Below are positions 52,143 through 62,835 of a stretch of 64,000 nucleotides of DNA, piece after piece (the stretch's first letter is position 1; each line of letters opens with the position of its first letter). This DNA is from Acanthosepion esculentum. Taxonomy: Eukaryota > Mollusca > Cephalopoda > Sepiida > Sepiidae. The position numbers and the translations under genes were made by a program. The stretch is from positions 63,291,749-63,355,748 of the forward strand of contig OZ038500.1 of the NCBI GenBank assembly GCA_964036315.1, in the 5' to 3' direction. Below the pieces are notes generated by a model. That model saw only the letters and a program-made list of their open reading frames with translations. It did no database searches and was not told where the DNA came from.

Positions 52143-52619
52143 GAGAGAGAAAATGGAATTACTGAATTAAATTGGATCCGTTTTCTAAAATGAAATTGAA
52201 CGGACTGTCTATTAAACGAGTGTCTCCAATTCAAACGCAGAAAATACAGTTTACGCATTTCGCGTCACAAAAGCTAATTTCATTGAACATGGCCTTCTCT
52301 ACGTGCCGATGACGGTAGTAATTTAAAACGGCAAACTGATTTATGGAAATAATATTGCAAAGCAAGTTTGACTTCTGCTCGGAATTTTTGCGAGTCAAAT
52401 TAAATTTCGAAAGCAGACGATTAATGAATCGAATGCAGAAAAGAAGTTATTTATTTTATTCAAAAGGTGGAGTTACGGTTTTTGTTGGCATTGTCAAACG
52501 CACTCGGATTTCCTTCTCGCGAGAAAATTAGAGATTTCCCCCCGAAATCTCTCGTTAGCTGAAATGGCGTAAAACGGAATAACCAATTATCGTTATTTTA
52601 CGTCTGAATTTCTTGGATG
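51521..52619. other. Spacer with (GA)n at 52079-52150
   Basis: No gene recognised. A perfect short hairpin GAGATTTC/GAAATCTC lies near 52530-52549. Confidence 0.45.
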
Positions 52620-52800
52620 AGGCGTTATCATTATTTACACTATTTATATTCAGACTATTGTCGTCATCTTTGTTGTTATGACACCGTTTTGTCCGGCCTT
52701 CCTCGCGTGTATATTGATCCGGGTAACCTACAGGGAATTCTGGTCTGGAACATTTATTTAATCAACGGGTATGGACTGTTATCGTTCCACTGCCCATGCA
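52620..52800 (-). mobile_element. G1 family, copy j
   Basis: On the minus strand: AGGAAGGCCGGACAAAACGG, CATAACAACAAAGATGACGA and CAATAGTCTGAATATAAATA. The hairpin retains GGCCGG/CCGG-type pairing, but GAAA is AAAA. Confidence 0.5.
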
Positions 52801-52834
52801 AAAACTGATGAATACTTTTTTAATCATTTCATTC

Positions 52835-53110
52835 CAAGCAAGGATGGAATTCTGCTAGTACGCAGGGGGTTACAGGACTGAAAGGGAGAGAAAAGACTGA
52901 GTATGAATGGGGAAAGGATTAAAAATAAACGAGATTCAAGAAGACAAAAGATGGCGATTGATGTTGCATTTAAATGTTTGAAGAATGTAGTTATCAGTGA
53001 ATCAAGTAAACAGAAAGGATTTCCACAGATCAGAAGTGCGAGAAAGAAATTGTTGGAGCAGGAGAACGGTTGCATTTAGCTATTTCAACAGTAAACGGGT
53101 AAAACCTAAA
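52835..53110 (-). pseudogene. Jockey/CR1-type LINE 3' end
   Basis: On the minus strand the end CCTTGCTTGGAATGAAATG with AACCCCCTGCGTACTAGC, and upstream coding scraps (KCNRSP-like AATGCAACCG region at 53070), align with the 3' ends at 46.57 and 60.96 kb. Confidence 0.65.
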
Positions 53111-54077
53111 TGCCAGTCAAGTAGAACGCTTAAATTCATATAGTCATATAAAATAATGTTTTGATCAATAGAAAATTAGTCGAACAAAGACGATGATATG
53201 ACAAAAACAAAGCAAACGCAAAATAAACATACCCCAACCAAAAACACAAGATTTATTAATATTTCTTGTATAATATAATCATACCCTATAATAATTACCA
53301 AAGTATATTTATATATTTCATGGTCAGTCTGTCGTGGGAAGGGAGATAAATCAACTTAAGTTAGTAAATTAATAAATGATTACTTCCCTTAGTCATTTTA
53401 ATATTCTATCCAAATAAAATATTTATCTGCATTTAAACAAAATTAGCTCCCGAACAAAATGAACCGTTTACGTAATCAGTTTCTTTATGCCCTCGTTTCT
53501 TAGATTGCAGTCTTATTTGTTCAAGCCTTTCATGTGCAGCACTCAGATACCTTTGTCTCTTTGTCTATTAATTGACCGTCTTGCTTCAAATTTTTCTTGG
53601 AATAGGCTTTGTCGTTGCCATCTTTGTCGTTCTGTTGCTAACCATTTTTTTTCGAGAGTTATTACCATCTCACTGTTATATTAAGTACAAAACATTTTTA
53701 ACGTAAAAATACATTGAACTAAAAGCGATTTATATAATACCAGGAGTAATCAATGTATCATAGATACCATTGAAAGTCGAAGATAATACAAAGGAAACAG
53801 ATTAATTAAACGGTTCATTTGCCTCAATTTTAGTTGTGAATTCTTTATCTCCGTTTTATTGAATCTTAATACATTGCTTGAAGACTTGCATCTCACTATT
53901 AAAACTTTCTAAAAATTGCTATCATTTTTGACGGCACTGGTAAACTAGTACGATGTTCAGCTTGTATAATATAACTTTCCGATTAAGAGAAAGAAAGTGA
54001 ATCGGGAAAAATAATAGTAAAAAGAAAAAGAAATAAAATACCGTGCCACAAAAAGCAAGAATTATTAATATTGTGTA

Positions 54078-54078
<1 letters not shown>
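53111..54078. other. AT-rich spacer, nothing recognised
   Basis: One 65-codon ORF without recognisable domain. Confidence 0.45.
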
Positions 54079-54164
<86 letters not shown>

Positions 54165-54262
54165 CATACATATATATCTCTCTCTCTATATATATCTATA
54201 TATCTATATATATCTATATCTATATATATATATATAGCTATATCTATCTATCTATCTATCTA

Positions 54263-54316
<54 letters not shown>

Positions 54317-54440
54317 TAGATAGATAGATATAGCTATATATATATAGATATAGATATATATAGATATATAGATATATATATATATAGATATATATATATA
54401 TATATATAGATATAGAGAGAGATATATATGTATGTATATG
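54079..54440. repeat. Compound CTAT/CT/TA microsatellite, mirror arranged
   Basis: (CTAT)n then (CT)n, (TA)n, TATCTA variants, then GATA and GAGA words: the right half is roughly the inverse complement of the left, so the whole tract can fold on itself around 54280. Confidence 0.93.
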
Positions 54441-54444
54441 AGAA

Positions 54445-54551
54445 GTTCGGACTGACGCAAATTCAGTCGGGTTTCGATCCTAGCTAGAGGCAACCGGATG
54501 TCTAGCCACACTGATGAGCTGTGAAACAGCGAAACAGTCTGTCTGTGGATG

Positions 54552-54553
<2 letters not shown>
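54445..54553 (+). mobile_element. Hammerhead-bearing short element, copy 1
   Basis: About 109 bp squeezed between two microsatellite tracts: GACGCAAATTCAGTCGGGTT, TCGATCCTAGCTAGAGGCAA, then the ribozyme. Homologous to 42970-43075. No coding and no tRNA box. Confidence 0.7.
54506..54548 (+). ncRNA. Type I hammerhead ribozyme, canonical core
   Basis: Stem I CCACA (54506-54510) pairs with TGTGG (54544-54548). Core CTGATGA (54511-54517). Stem II GCTGT/ACAGC with loop GAA (54518-54530). GAAA (54531-54534). Stem III ACA (54534-54536)/TGT (54540-54542) with loop GTC. Cleavage triplet GTC, cut expected after C54543, ten bases before the (TA)n tract. Every invariant base and every pair is present. 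The three-base-pair stem III resembles hammerheads of PLEs and metazoan retrozymes. Expected role: self-cleavage of multimeric transposon RNA. Confidence 0.88.

Positions 54554-54630
<77 letters not shown>
54554..54630. repeat. (TA)n microsatellite
   Basis: TA tract immediately 3' of the hammerhead element. Confidence 0.97.
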
Positions 54631-54634
<4 letters not shown>

Positions 54635-54714
54635 TGTAGCCTCTGTTTGTTTGTTATCGAACTCCTAGGGTTTTGTAGATAGACCTCTATAAGCATATAT
54701 ATTCTGAAACTACA

Positions 54715-54960
54715 TTACCCAGGATACTTGGATAAGTATAATTTCATTTTGATCGAAGGGGTCCCCTGGGGGCACAAAGTTCCACTGAATTTTTTTTCCC
54801 TTTGATATAAATTAAATTTAAATTTGAACAAGGGAATGCCTACTAGGGTACTTGGACAAGTATATTTCACTTTGATCAAAGGGAGTCCCAGGGGGGTCAC
54901 AAACACTCCACTGAATTTTTCTCCATTGATTAAAATTAAATTTAAATTTGAATATGGGAA
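54715..54960. repeat. Two-unit tandem repeat, about 120 bp
   Basis: Units starting TACTTGGATAAGTATAATTT and TACTTGGACAAGTATATTTC, each with TTTGATC(A/G)AAGGG, a G-rich stretch, TCCACTGAATTTTT and AAATTAAATTTAAATTTGAA. No coding recognised. Confidence 0.8.
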
Positions 54961-55649
54961 TGACTCCTATGCAAAATATTGAAGGAGAAAGCCAGAAGAT
55001 TGAGGTCACATCGCAAGGTCATTGAGTAATATTGAACTGCATTTTCCCCAAAATTGTAACAATGATTTAAAATGAATCGTCATTTTCTTATAAAAAATGT
55101 GTGACACGCAACACGGCGCAGGTAATTCGGCTATTATAATATAATATAATATGATATAATATAATGTTTAGGTTATATATTATAATATGTACAAAACAAA
55201 GCGTATGCTAGAACAAAAAGATATATTCAAAAGGCTCCACCACAAAACGAAGCTTTTGGAATATTTTTCTCTCCTTGGAATATACCGTATTTGCCGGCAT
55301 ATTTGACGAAATCGTCCAATACAGCAATATCATGTGTGAGTGGGATATGAAGACCACAAAATCATCAGGAATCAGTGCGTGCATATAACATAGCTCTGAA
55401 ACTAGGACACTTGGAATAAACAAACAACATCATTAAAAGTATCCCAATAGAATGACATTAAGGAATTTATGGAATTGCACAATATTTTGAAGAAATACAA
55501 GATTTTACAGAAATAATTCCTTTGACTGGTATATTAGTGTTTGCTTTCTGTGTGTTTTTGTTTATATTTAGATATTATAATTTGCTTTTCTGCATGTATG
55601 TTATGGGACTTCATATACCAACAAGTACCATATTTTTTATTTTTTTTTA
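54961..55649. other. Spacer, nothing recognised
   Basis: Includes a short (TATAA)n at about 55136-55166. No gene. Confidence 0.4.
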
Positions 55650-55705
55650 ACATACAACGTGTATTAACACGTGCGATACCCTGTCTTCATCAGCTGCCGA
55701 CCAGG
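55650..55705 (-). ncRNA. Degenerate hammerhead-like sequence
   Basis: On the minus strand GGCAGCTGATGAAGACAGGG, then TATCGCACGTGTTAATACAC and GTTG: a perfect CTGATGA box followed by a hairpin region and CGCACGTGT where CGAAACGTGT would be expected. With GAAA mutated it should be inactive. Confidence 0.35.
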
Positions 55706-56364
55706 GGTGATATCACGGTTTCGGTGGCTATGGCGGGACCGCCACTCATAGCGCCACCAGCAGCGTTTGCCACCAAGCAGGGTATGAAGATAAGCTAATT
55801 AATCGTTCCTATTTGTAAATTCTTGTAATGAAATAAATAGACGATTGTTCCTCGTTGCAGCTTCTATCCGTAATGAAAGTTCCTGAATGCGTTGGCCGTT
55901 ACTGACGCGCTCGTATAAATCGTTATAGACGACCACACAAATATTTCACTCGCGCATGTTAGGTCGTGATGTTGCGCGCGTTTTATTTGCTTGTTTTGAT
56001 CTCGACCAAATCCAACCTGACGCATGCTGAACTGTTTTTTGAATGTTATGCGAAACGCTCTTCAACCAATGGCCAGTGATGCCTATTTTTGAAAAGAAGG
56101 AAATGACCAAATAAATGTTTTGTCTATTACTATATGTACCAGTGTTTACTGATACCAATAGGTTTCTTTGTAGCTATTAAAAATGTAATATATGTCCAGA
56201 TGTTGATCACTGAAAAACAACTAAAATAATTTTCAATAAATGCACGATGAAATGTTCTAAAATTCTTCTTTTACCTGGTAATTAAATCTTACATCACTTC
56301 TATTAGAAAAATACCAGTGCTAATAGCGAAAGTGTTTCTTTATGGTTAGAGAGAACGTCACATT
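55706..56364. other. Spacer, nothing recognised
   Basis: A GC-richer patch at 55720-55790 precedes AT-rich DNA. No supported gene. Confidence 0.4.
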
Positions 56365-56965
56365 TGGGCACCTCTGCTTGGTCTAATGGTTAGCAAGCAT
56401 GCCTCGCTAGATCAGTTACGACAGAAAAGGGAGTTTGATCCTCACAAGGTGCTCTATAATTTCGGCCTTGTGCCACATCTAAGCTACTCTTAGAAAATAA
56501 CCATATGATAAGTAGTTCGGGTACATCGGCGTGGTGTAATGGTTATCAAGCTTGTCTCGCTAGATCAACTACGACATTAAAGTGAGTTCGATCCTCACTA
56601 GGTGCTCAATACTTTAGACCTTGTGTCACATCTAAACTACTCTTAGAAAATAACCATATGATAAGTAGTTGGGTACCTCGGCGTGGTGTAATGGTTAGCA
56701 AGCTTGTCTCGCTAGATCAGTTACGACTTTAAAGTGAGTTCGAACCTCACTAGGTGCTCCATACTTTCGGCCTTGTGCCACATCTAAGCTACGCTTAGAA
56801 AATAACCATATGATAAGTAGTTGGGTACCTCGGCGTGGTGTAATGGTTAGCTAGCTTGTCTCACTAGATCAGTTACGACTGAAAAGTGAGTTTGATCCTC
56901 ACTAGGTGTGCCATACTTTCGGCCTTGTGCCACATCTAAACTACGCTTAGAAAATAACCATAAAG
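56365..56965 (+). mobile_element. Tandem tRNA-derived repeat, four units of 152 bp
   Basis: Units begin near 56366, 56519, 56671 and 56823, spaced 152-153 bp. Each holds an A box in TGGTGTAATGGTTAGC, then AAGCTTGTCTCGCTAGATCA, a B box GAGTTCGAACCTC or close variants, AGGTGC pairing with GCACCT at the unit start, and TTCGGCCTTGTGCCACATCT plus AGAAAATAACCAT. This is SINE-like sequence in a head-to-tail tetramer, which is unusual for a retroposon. Two single diverged copies are at 9990 and 60195. Confidence 0.85.
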
Positions 56966-57953
56966 TTATTATCTTGATTTTTTTGCTTGTAATGTCTGCA
57001 TGCTTTTTTTTTTTTTTTAAATTATTCCATGCAAAAATCTGTGCGAGTTCAATATATGAGTGCGACCAACCTGCCAGCAACTAGGACTCTTTTTACATAA
57101 CAGTGGAATATATTTTAAATTTTAGTATAAGTATTGTTTCCGTTCAGCATTTCCCAGTTATTTCGACCTATTTCCAGTGTTGCTTTTTTTATTTTCTTCT
57201 TTTATGTAATAACTTCAGTCTGGTAAGATTTCGATGTTTGACATCGAATTACGATTTTTCGATTACCTTTATACGGCCGTTGATTTTATCATCAAAACAA
57301 GAAGAGTGAAATAGTCGGAAAAATTCGAAGAATAAAACAAAGAATAACAAAATTAAAACTATTCCAGAAACCTAGACAAAAAAAAAATATTTTTCAATAT
57401 ATCGATGAGATGAGATGAGGAATGCAGTTGATACACCTTTATGCTGATGGCACTTTTTGCTTATCGTCCGGCGTCGCAGGATTCTATTGGACGCCATATT
57501 TGATTTTTGCTAAAATCAAAGATGGCTTTCGTTAAACAATGACAAACTTGTGTTTTCAAATGGCTTGGAAAAGATAAAATCATTATGTTTTAGGCAAAGT
57601 TAGTGTAAAAAATAAATGCACAATAGAAGTAGTTATTGATTGTGTTATCAAAATAATGTTCGCATAAATTATTTGTTTGAAACTTTTATTCTTTCTCAGT
57701 ATATTTGTTGACTTACTAAATGTTTACAAGTACTACATGAATTCATTTTTCGTACAGATTTTTGAATTGGTCGGAATAGCAAGGTGATTAAAGTTAGAAA
57801 ACTGAACAAAAAGGTGAAGGCGTTCTATCCAGAACTTTTTCAAGATAACGAAATGTTATACAGTCTGTCCAGGAATGAGAGAAATTCTGCGAAAATTACT
57901 TTTATTTTGCCTAATTAATCATAATTATTTGTGCATAATACTCATTGAAAGAC
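56966..57953. other. Spacer, nothing recognised
   Basis: About 1 kb, AT-rich, no recognised element. Confidence 0.45.
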
Positions 57954-58042
57954 AAGTTCTCGTGCGATGATCGATGTTAAGCAACGTCGAGTCTGTTCAT
58001 TACCTAGATGGGTGACCGCTTGGGAATACCTGATGCTGTACG
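57954..58042 (+). rRNA. 5S rRNA-derived segment, truncated
   Basis: TTCTCGTGCGATGATCGATG, TTAAGCAACGTCGAGTCTG, ACCTAGATGGGTGACCGC, TTGGGAATACCTGATGCTGT: the 3' two-thirds of 5S rRNA including the internal promoter. It is directly followed by a tRNA-like unit, so this looks like the head of a composite SINE. Confidence 0.75.
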
Positions 58043-58260
58043 GGTGGTGCAATGGATGAAGGCTTGGAATTAGAAATCGGCGAGTCGCGTCCCAATTCAC
58101 ATCGGCTTCGTTATATTCCTTTATGCGCAAAAACCCTTGGGAAAAGATTGAATCCACCTCTTTCCCCACAGCTATAGGTTAATTACTAGAACTTGTATAA
58201 GTAAAAATCGTTATTATCTCCCCGAAATTCTTCTACTCTAAAAATATATCTTGGCTTTAA
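58043..58260 (+). mobile_element. tRNA-like part of a 5S-tRNA composite SINE
   Basis: GGTGGTGCAATGGATGAAGG, AGAAATCGGCGAGTCGCG, then CCCTTGGGAAAAGATTGAAT, CCCACAGCTATAGG and a tail with ATATATCTTGGCTTTAAAT. Shares its body with SINEs at 45479 and 48575. Confidence 0.6.
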
Positions 58261-58309
58261 ATAAATTGCAATTTTTTTTAAGCTCTAATAAAAATATCAA
58301 TGAAACTAT

Positions 58310-58870
58310 CATTTAGTCTTTGATATGTCCTGTGTGTGTCAAATTTTCCAAGCATTCTTTTCTCATTATGTGTTATAGAAATGTCAAGTTTTTCCGATTC
58401 TAAGTTTAAGTGACAATTTTGTTTTCAATTCCCGCCAAAAAATCCACGTTGCTCACATGCTTAGTCCAGAGAACCATATTTCTATTGCCACAGGTTTCTT
58501 CTTCATCTGTAAAGACACTGTCTAGCATTCACTGTTATACAGAAGGTTTGATATGATGCGGCAGTTCGGTTCTCATTTCTTTGTTTCTAATGAACTTTTC
58601 CTGTTTCTTAATACTTTGTTTAGTTTTTGCAAGGCATATTTCGATATGCCAATGCACATTCGGATTTCGGTGTCACATTTTAGATCCTTTGTTATAATAT
58701 TTCCCAAATATTTAAACTTCTGAACTTGTTTGATTTTGATATCTGAAATTCGTAACTCACATCTTCAGCCTTTTCTCGTTGTGTCAACGATGCATTTTGT
58801 GATTCCAACCTAAAAAGCCTTGCTTTTTCTTATGATCTTTGGATGAAAGCATTGGTGGCTGCTACATAAG
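58310..58870 (-). pseudogene. RTE-type LINE fragment
   Basis: Minus-strand pieces: CDTEIRMCIGISKYALQKLN, KVLRNRKSSLETKK, then a YNSECWTVSLQMKKK thumb-type block, MVLWTKHVSNVDFLAG and IMRKECLENLTHTGHI. The order matches the RTE C-terminal half seen elsewhere. Several frameshifts. Confidence 0.68.
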
Positions 58871-58928
58871 CAATGTGCTTATCAAGGACATTAAGAGCTT
58901 TAATTATGTAGGTAATCTTGCCTTACAT

Positions 58929-59754
58929 ATACAGGGTTCGATGGCTATTGTCGCCATTTTATATTTTTAATTTTGCGCATGTGCGTTGTTTGTTTTTGAT
59001 TTTGTCGTCTGCCCAGTGTGGTAGGGTCAGTTGGGCACCATCTGAGAGAAGAAAAAAAGAGCACCATGACTCAATTCACTCCGCCATAAGTTTGGAAACG
59101 GCATGCTGTAATGCTTAGTAATCGTGTCGGAAGCTTCAATACGAACATTTCAGAGTGTTTGGGTGTCAATCTGAGGATAGTGCAAAAGATTCGGAGAGAG
59201 TTAGATGACATATCTAGTCAACATTATGGTAATTATAACATAATGATCACTAGTGATAGCGACGTTATACCTCCATTCATCTTCCCTCAGGACCTCAGAC
59301 TCAACACAGAGGCCTACATCAAGTGCTCTGAGAACGTAGTGCTGCCATAGATCAAGAGAGTGACTCCTGAAAGACCCTATATCTGGCAACAGGACTGCAC
59401 CATACCCCCCATCAGAAGAACCCAGTCATGACTGTCAGACACTGTATGAGGATCAGTTAAACGTGAGACAAATAAAGCTCCTTATAAGACGAAATATGAA
59501 CTCAAGGCAAGGATTATAGCAGCATTTATCAACTTCAACAGGGAGACCGTCCAGAATAGATGCAGGAGATTCCGAAGTCGTCTGGAGACCATGGCCGAAG
59601 CCAATGGCGATTTTATTGAAAATATTAACTCTTTAGTATTTCTAGATATTTTTGTGCAATGTTGGTAAATATATCTGTTAAAATGAGATGTCAGTGTTAT
59701 TTTTTTAATTTTTGCGTAATTTAGACGACAAATTATCCATCGTTCTCTTTACTA
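58929..59754 (+). mobile_element. Mariner-type (SETMAR-like) element D, internally deleted
   Basis: Left end GGGTTCGATGGCTATTGTCG with CCATTTTATATTTTTAATTT; right end GACGACAAATTATCCATCG, reverse complement CGATGGATAATTTGTCGTC. About 825 bp. Confidence 0.75.
59066..59635 (+). pseudogene. Mariner-type transposase pseudogene D
   Basis: Begins MTQFTPP, then a stop, VWKRHAVMLSNRVGSFNTNI and a helix-turn-helix with LGVNLRIVQKIRRELD. Deleted centre; then DVIPPFIFPQDLRLNTEAYI, KCSENVVLP, stop, RPYIWQQDCTIPPIRRTQS with the second catalytic Asp intact, a further deletion removing the third Asp region, and RNRCRRFRSRLETMAEANGD. Non-functional. Confidence 0.78.
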
Positions 59755-60445
59755 ACGTGGTTGGGAGAAAGTGGTATCTCATGCGATTTACCTCATCAAA
59801 TATTTCTGTAAGATTTTCGGTGGGAACAGGTCTTTGTGAATAGAATATGTTAAAAGAGGCTAACATTTATGAAAGCCCAGAGGGACCTTTGAATCTATTC
59901 ATGAACAATGGCTGATGACCAGCAAAACCCCGCCAGTTGTTCGTTCACTGAATATTCAATATTTTGTCAGTTCTGCATTTCGTAAAAATTATTCACACGA
60001 TATTCTTTTGAACCAAATTCAAGTGCCATCTTGCCGCTTTGCATTGGTAGGAGGGTATTTTTCAACTTATAAAATCCAAGTGTTTGTTAAAAAAAGGTAA
60101 CGCGAATTTTTAGACAAGTTATAATAAACGTGCCGCTTCGGATAATCATGTCGAGAAATTTGTCTCGAAAATTAATAATCGAACTGTACCAAATAAGCCC
60201 CTCGATCCTAACTGGGCGTACCGTGCTTTCTGCCTTGTGCCATATCTAAGCTATGTTTAGAAAATCGCCATAACAAATATGGGGTGGGGATTGAAGGACA
60301 TGATTAAATCGTGCCGGTATTTAAATTTAGTAGATGTGAGGTTGTATATCGACGCAGAAAGTAGAATCAGCGAACCGAGTTCAATTCTCGGCTAGTCGGT
60401 GGCAATCACTTTTACACGGATGGCCTTTTGTAAATTAAAAGAGTA
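59755..60445. other. Spacer with SINE fragments
   Basis: 60195-60268 matches the 3' half of the 152-bp tRNA-derived unit (GCCTTGTGCCATATCTAAGC). About 60370-60400 has GAGTTCAATTCTCGGC, a B box of another tRNA-like sequence. The rest is unrecognised. Confidence 0.4.
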
Positions 60446-61199
60446 GACGCCACTTTTAGTCTTGTTGCATCATCCACCGCAAGAAAAGTTGGTTCCCTGT
60501 GCCGAGCCAGGAAATTCTTCTCCCCGGAATCGATCCTCCAAATCTATAAGTCTACCATTCGCCCTTGCATGGAGTATTGCTGCCATTTATGGTCTGGGGC
60601 CCCTGCGTGTTGCCTCAGGGTTCTTGATAAGATCCAGAGACGGATATGCAATGTGATTGGCCCTGATCTGTCATCTCGTCTGCAGTCGCTCTCTCACAGA
60701 CGCGATGTTGCATCGCTCTGCCTTTTCTACAAGTACTTCCACGGTAATTGCTCCGAGGAGTTGCTTTCGCTTGTCCCTAAGCCTCGTGAATTTAAGCGTC
60801 CTACGAGGCTGGCATCCCGTTCCCACCCCTTCACCGTTGAAACTGTTAGATGTAGACGTCTCTTCTACTCCAATAGCTTCATGTCTCGCTATTACTGTTT
60901 CCCTGACAAATACAATCTCCAACGGTTTAAGTGTAGCGTCAATCGTCATCTCCAGTTGCCTTGATCTATCCACTTCCCTTCTCCACTTCCTTTCATCTTT
61001 CATTCCTATCTGCTCTCGCTCTATATCTTCTGTAACCCCCCCTGCCTTGATCGACCCTCCGTCCTTCTCTTTCTCCACATCCCTTCCTTTACCACTCCTA
61101 TCTGCTCTTCCTCCAACTATTCTGTAACCCCATGCGTGATAATGGCCACCAGCCTTGCTTGGGGTGATACGCTTAAAAAAAAAGAAAAAAAAAAAGAGT
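60446..61199 (+). pseudogene. Jockey/CR1-type LINE ORF2 C-terminus and 3' end
   Basis: A continuous frame to the stop at 60962-60964 reads KVGSLCRARKFFSPESILQI, YKSTIRPCMEYCCHLWSGAP, LDKIQRRICNVIGPDLSSRL, QSLSHRRDVASLCLFYKYFH, then SHPFTVETVRCRRLFYSNSF and FPDKYNLQRFKCSVNRHL. This is the standard C-terminal domain of this LINE class. A pyrimidine-rich 3' UTR ends CCTTGCTTGGGGTGATACGC followed by an A-rich tail at 61174-61199. 5'-truncated, so no RT or endonuclease is left. It is the least damaged LINE copy here and the reference for the others. Confidence 0.88.
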
Positions 61200-61371
61200 G
61201 GAAGTCTAGGGGGAAGAAAAACTGGGAATAAGGCAACAGGTAATCCCTCTACTGCCTTTCGCAACATGCATAGCAGTTCATCGATCATAAAGAAAATAAA
61301 TCTGTGGGGAGTCATGCGCTCTGACGTCAAGACAAGACATGACACTGGGCGACCAATATACGAAACCGTAT

Positions 61372-61770
61372 AGAGTAAGTCGCCGATTTACGATAGTACC
61401 TACCAACGACGATTCATATTTACGACGCAATGTCCAGTAATCTTGTTTCGACTTATGCCCTTTGCCTCGTACAGTAGGCTGCATGGATCAGTTCCTAGTT
61501 GTACATATTGGATTGTTGGGCATTCACTCTCTTTCGTTTGTGTTATGCTTGTGGAAACTTATTGTCCTTTGTTATGGCTACCAAGCGAAGTGTAACCTCT
61601 TCCGGTGGCGATTCGACGAAGAAATGGAGAGCGATCAGGATGGAGGTGGAATTAAATATTGACCGTTTGCTTGACTTAAGTATTTCTGCTGTCGGTGAAA
61701 AAACATGTATACATATATTTATACATACTGAGTTTTACTTGTTAAACTATAAGTGGGTGAATTCTCGATA
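61372..61770 (+). pseudogene. Pogo/Tigger-type transposon 5' end with transposase N-terminus
   Basis: GTAAGTCGCCGATTTACGAT at 61375 resembles a Tigger-type terminal repeat, followed by TACGACGCAATGTCCAG. At 61577 ATG starts MATKRSVTSSGGDSTKKWRA then IRMEVELNI, the CENP-B/Tigger-type N-terminal DNA-binding region (basic, Ser/Gly linker, then the first helix). The match is lost after about 30 residues and no DDE domain is present. Confidence 0.62.
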
Positions 61771-61827
61771 AAAAAAAAGAAAAATAGTCACGTTATTTTT
61801 TCTTCCTCAGATTTGCTGATGCTTCAA

Positions 61828-62801
61828 TGTAGGTAACGGAATTATCCAAGTCATCCAGGCCCTATATAAAGATGCCACTAACGCAGTTATTCTGGGAAAA
61901 CAAATGGCGGATTCTTCCGGACAAGGATGCGTACTTTCACCCACATTGTTTAACCTATTTCTAGTGAGAATCATGCAAGAAACCTTGAACGTCTATGATC
62001 CTTCAATCTCTATCGGTGGCAGACCCGTCTGTAACTTACGTTTTGCAGATGACATTGGCCTCATAAACAGGTAGTAACAGTGAGCTTCAGGACTTGACCA
62101 ACAAATTTTTGAAAGAGCAGGATCACATGGAATGGGGGTCAGCTCCGAGAAATAAATAATGGTGAATAGCACAAACAGTGACATCTGTGTCAACATTACC
62201 ATGAATGGGAATTCACTGGAGGAAGTCTCCAGTTTTAAATACTTGGGAGCAATCTTGTCTAAAGATGGTACCTGCAACTCGGAAATCCTCAAATGGATTG
62301 CCGCAGCCATGGTAGCAATGGTTAGATTGATAAGAATATGGAGGAGCAAAATCAGCTTTCAAACAAAGTAAAGACTGTACAAATCGCTGGTAGCCTCCAT
62401 TCTCCTATATGGATGTGAAACGTTGACACTGTTGATGGCAGATACAGAGAGAAGGATCCAAGATCCAAATGAATGAGCAAAACTCCTTGGCATCATCTAT
62501 TACTGAGTTTGTACGGAAAAAGGGTTGAAAATTTTATGGGTCACCAGGAACCTCTTCTCGCCACTGTCAAACGGAGAAAAACATTAAAAGGCACGACAGC
62601 CTGTGCAAGAGTATCATGCAAGGCACCGTTGAAGGCGGACGTAGGAGAGGACGCCAAGGCAAAAACTTGTTGGACAATGTCAAAAAAGGAACAGTTATGA
62701 CTATACCAGAATTGCTGATGGCTGCCGTTAATAGACCGTCGTGGAAAAGAGTTAGTGTGGCTTCTGCATTCGGGTCCGCTTTACGATTAAAAAAGTCAAG
62801 G

Positions 62802-62832
<31 letters not shown>
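61828..62832 (+). pseudogene. RTE-type LINE, RT to 3' (TGA)n tail
   Basis: GIIQVIQALYKDATNAVILG, GQGCVLSPTLFNLFLVRIMQ, NLRFADDIGLINR with the RT active-site FADD, a stop and shift, VSSFKYLGAILSKDGTCNSE, SLVASILLYGCETLTL, then GTVEGGRRRGRQGKNLLDNV and IPELLMAAVNRPSWKRV. It ends at a (TGA)n tail from 62805, typical of RTE elements. Numerous stops. It is the longest RTE copy in the window, and a different subfamily from the MRKEGLENL-type fragments. Confidence 0.85.
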
Positions 62833-62834
<2 letters not shown>

Positions 62835-62835
62835 A

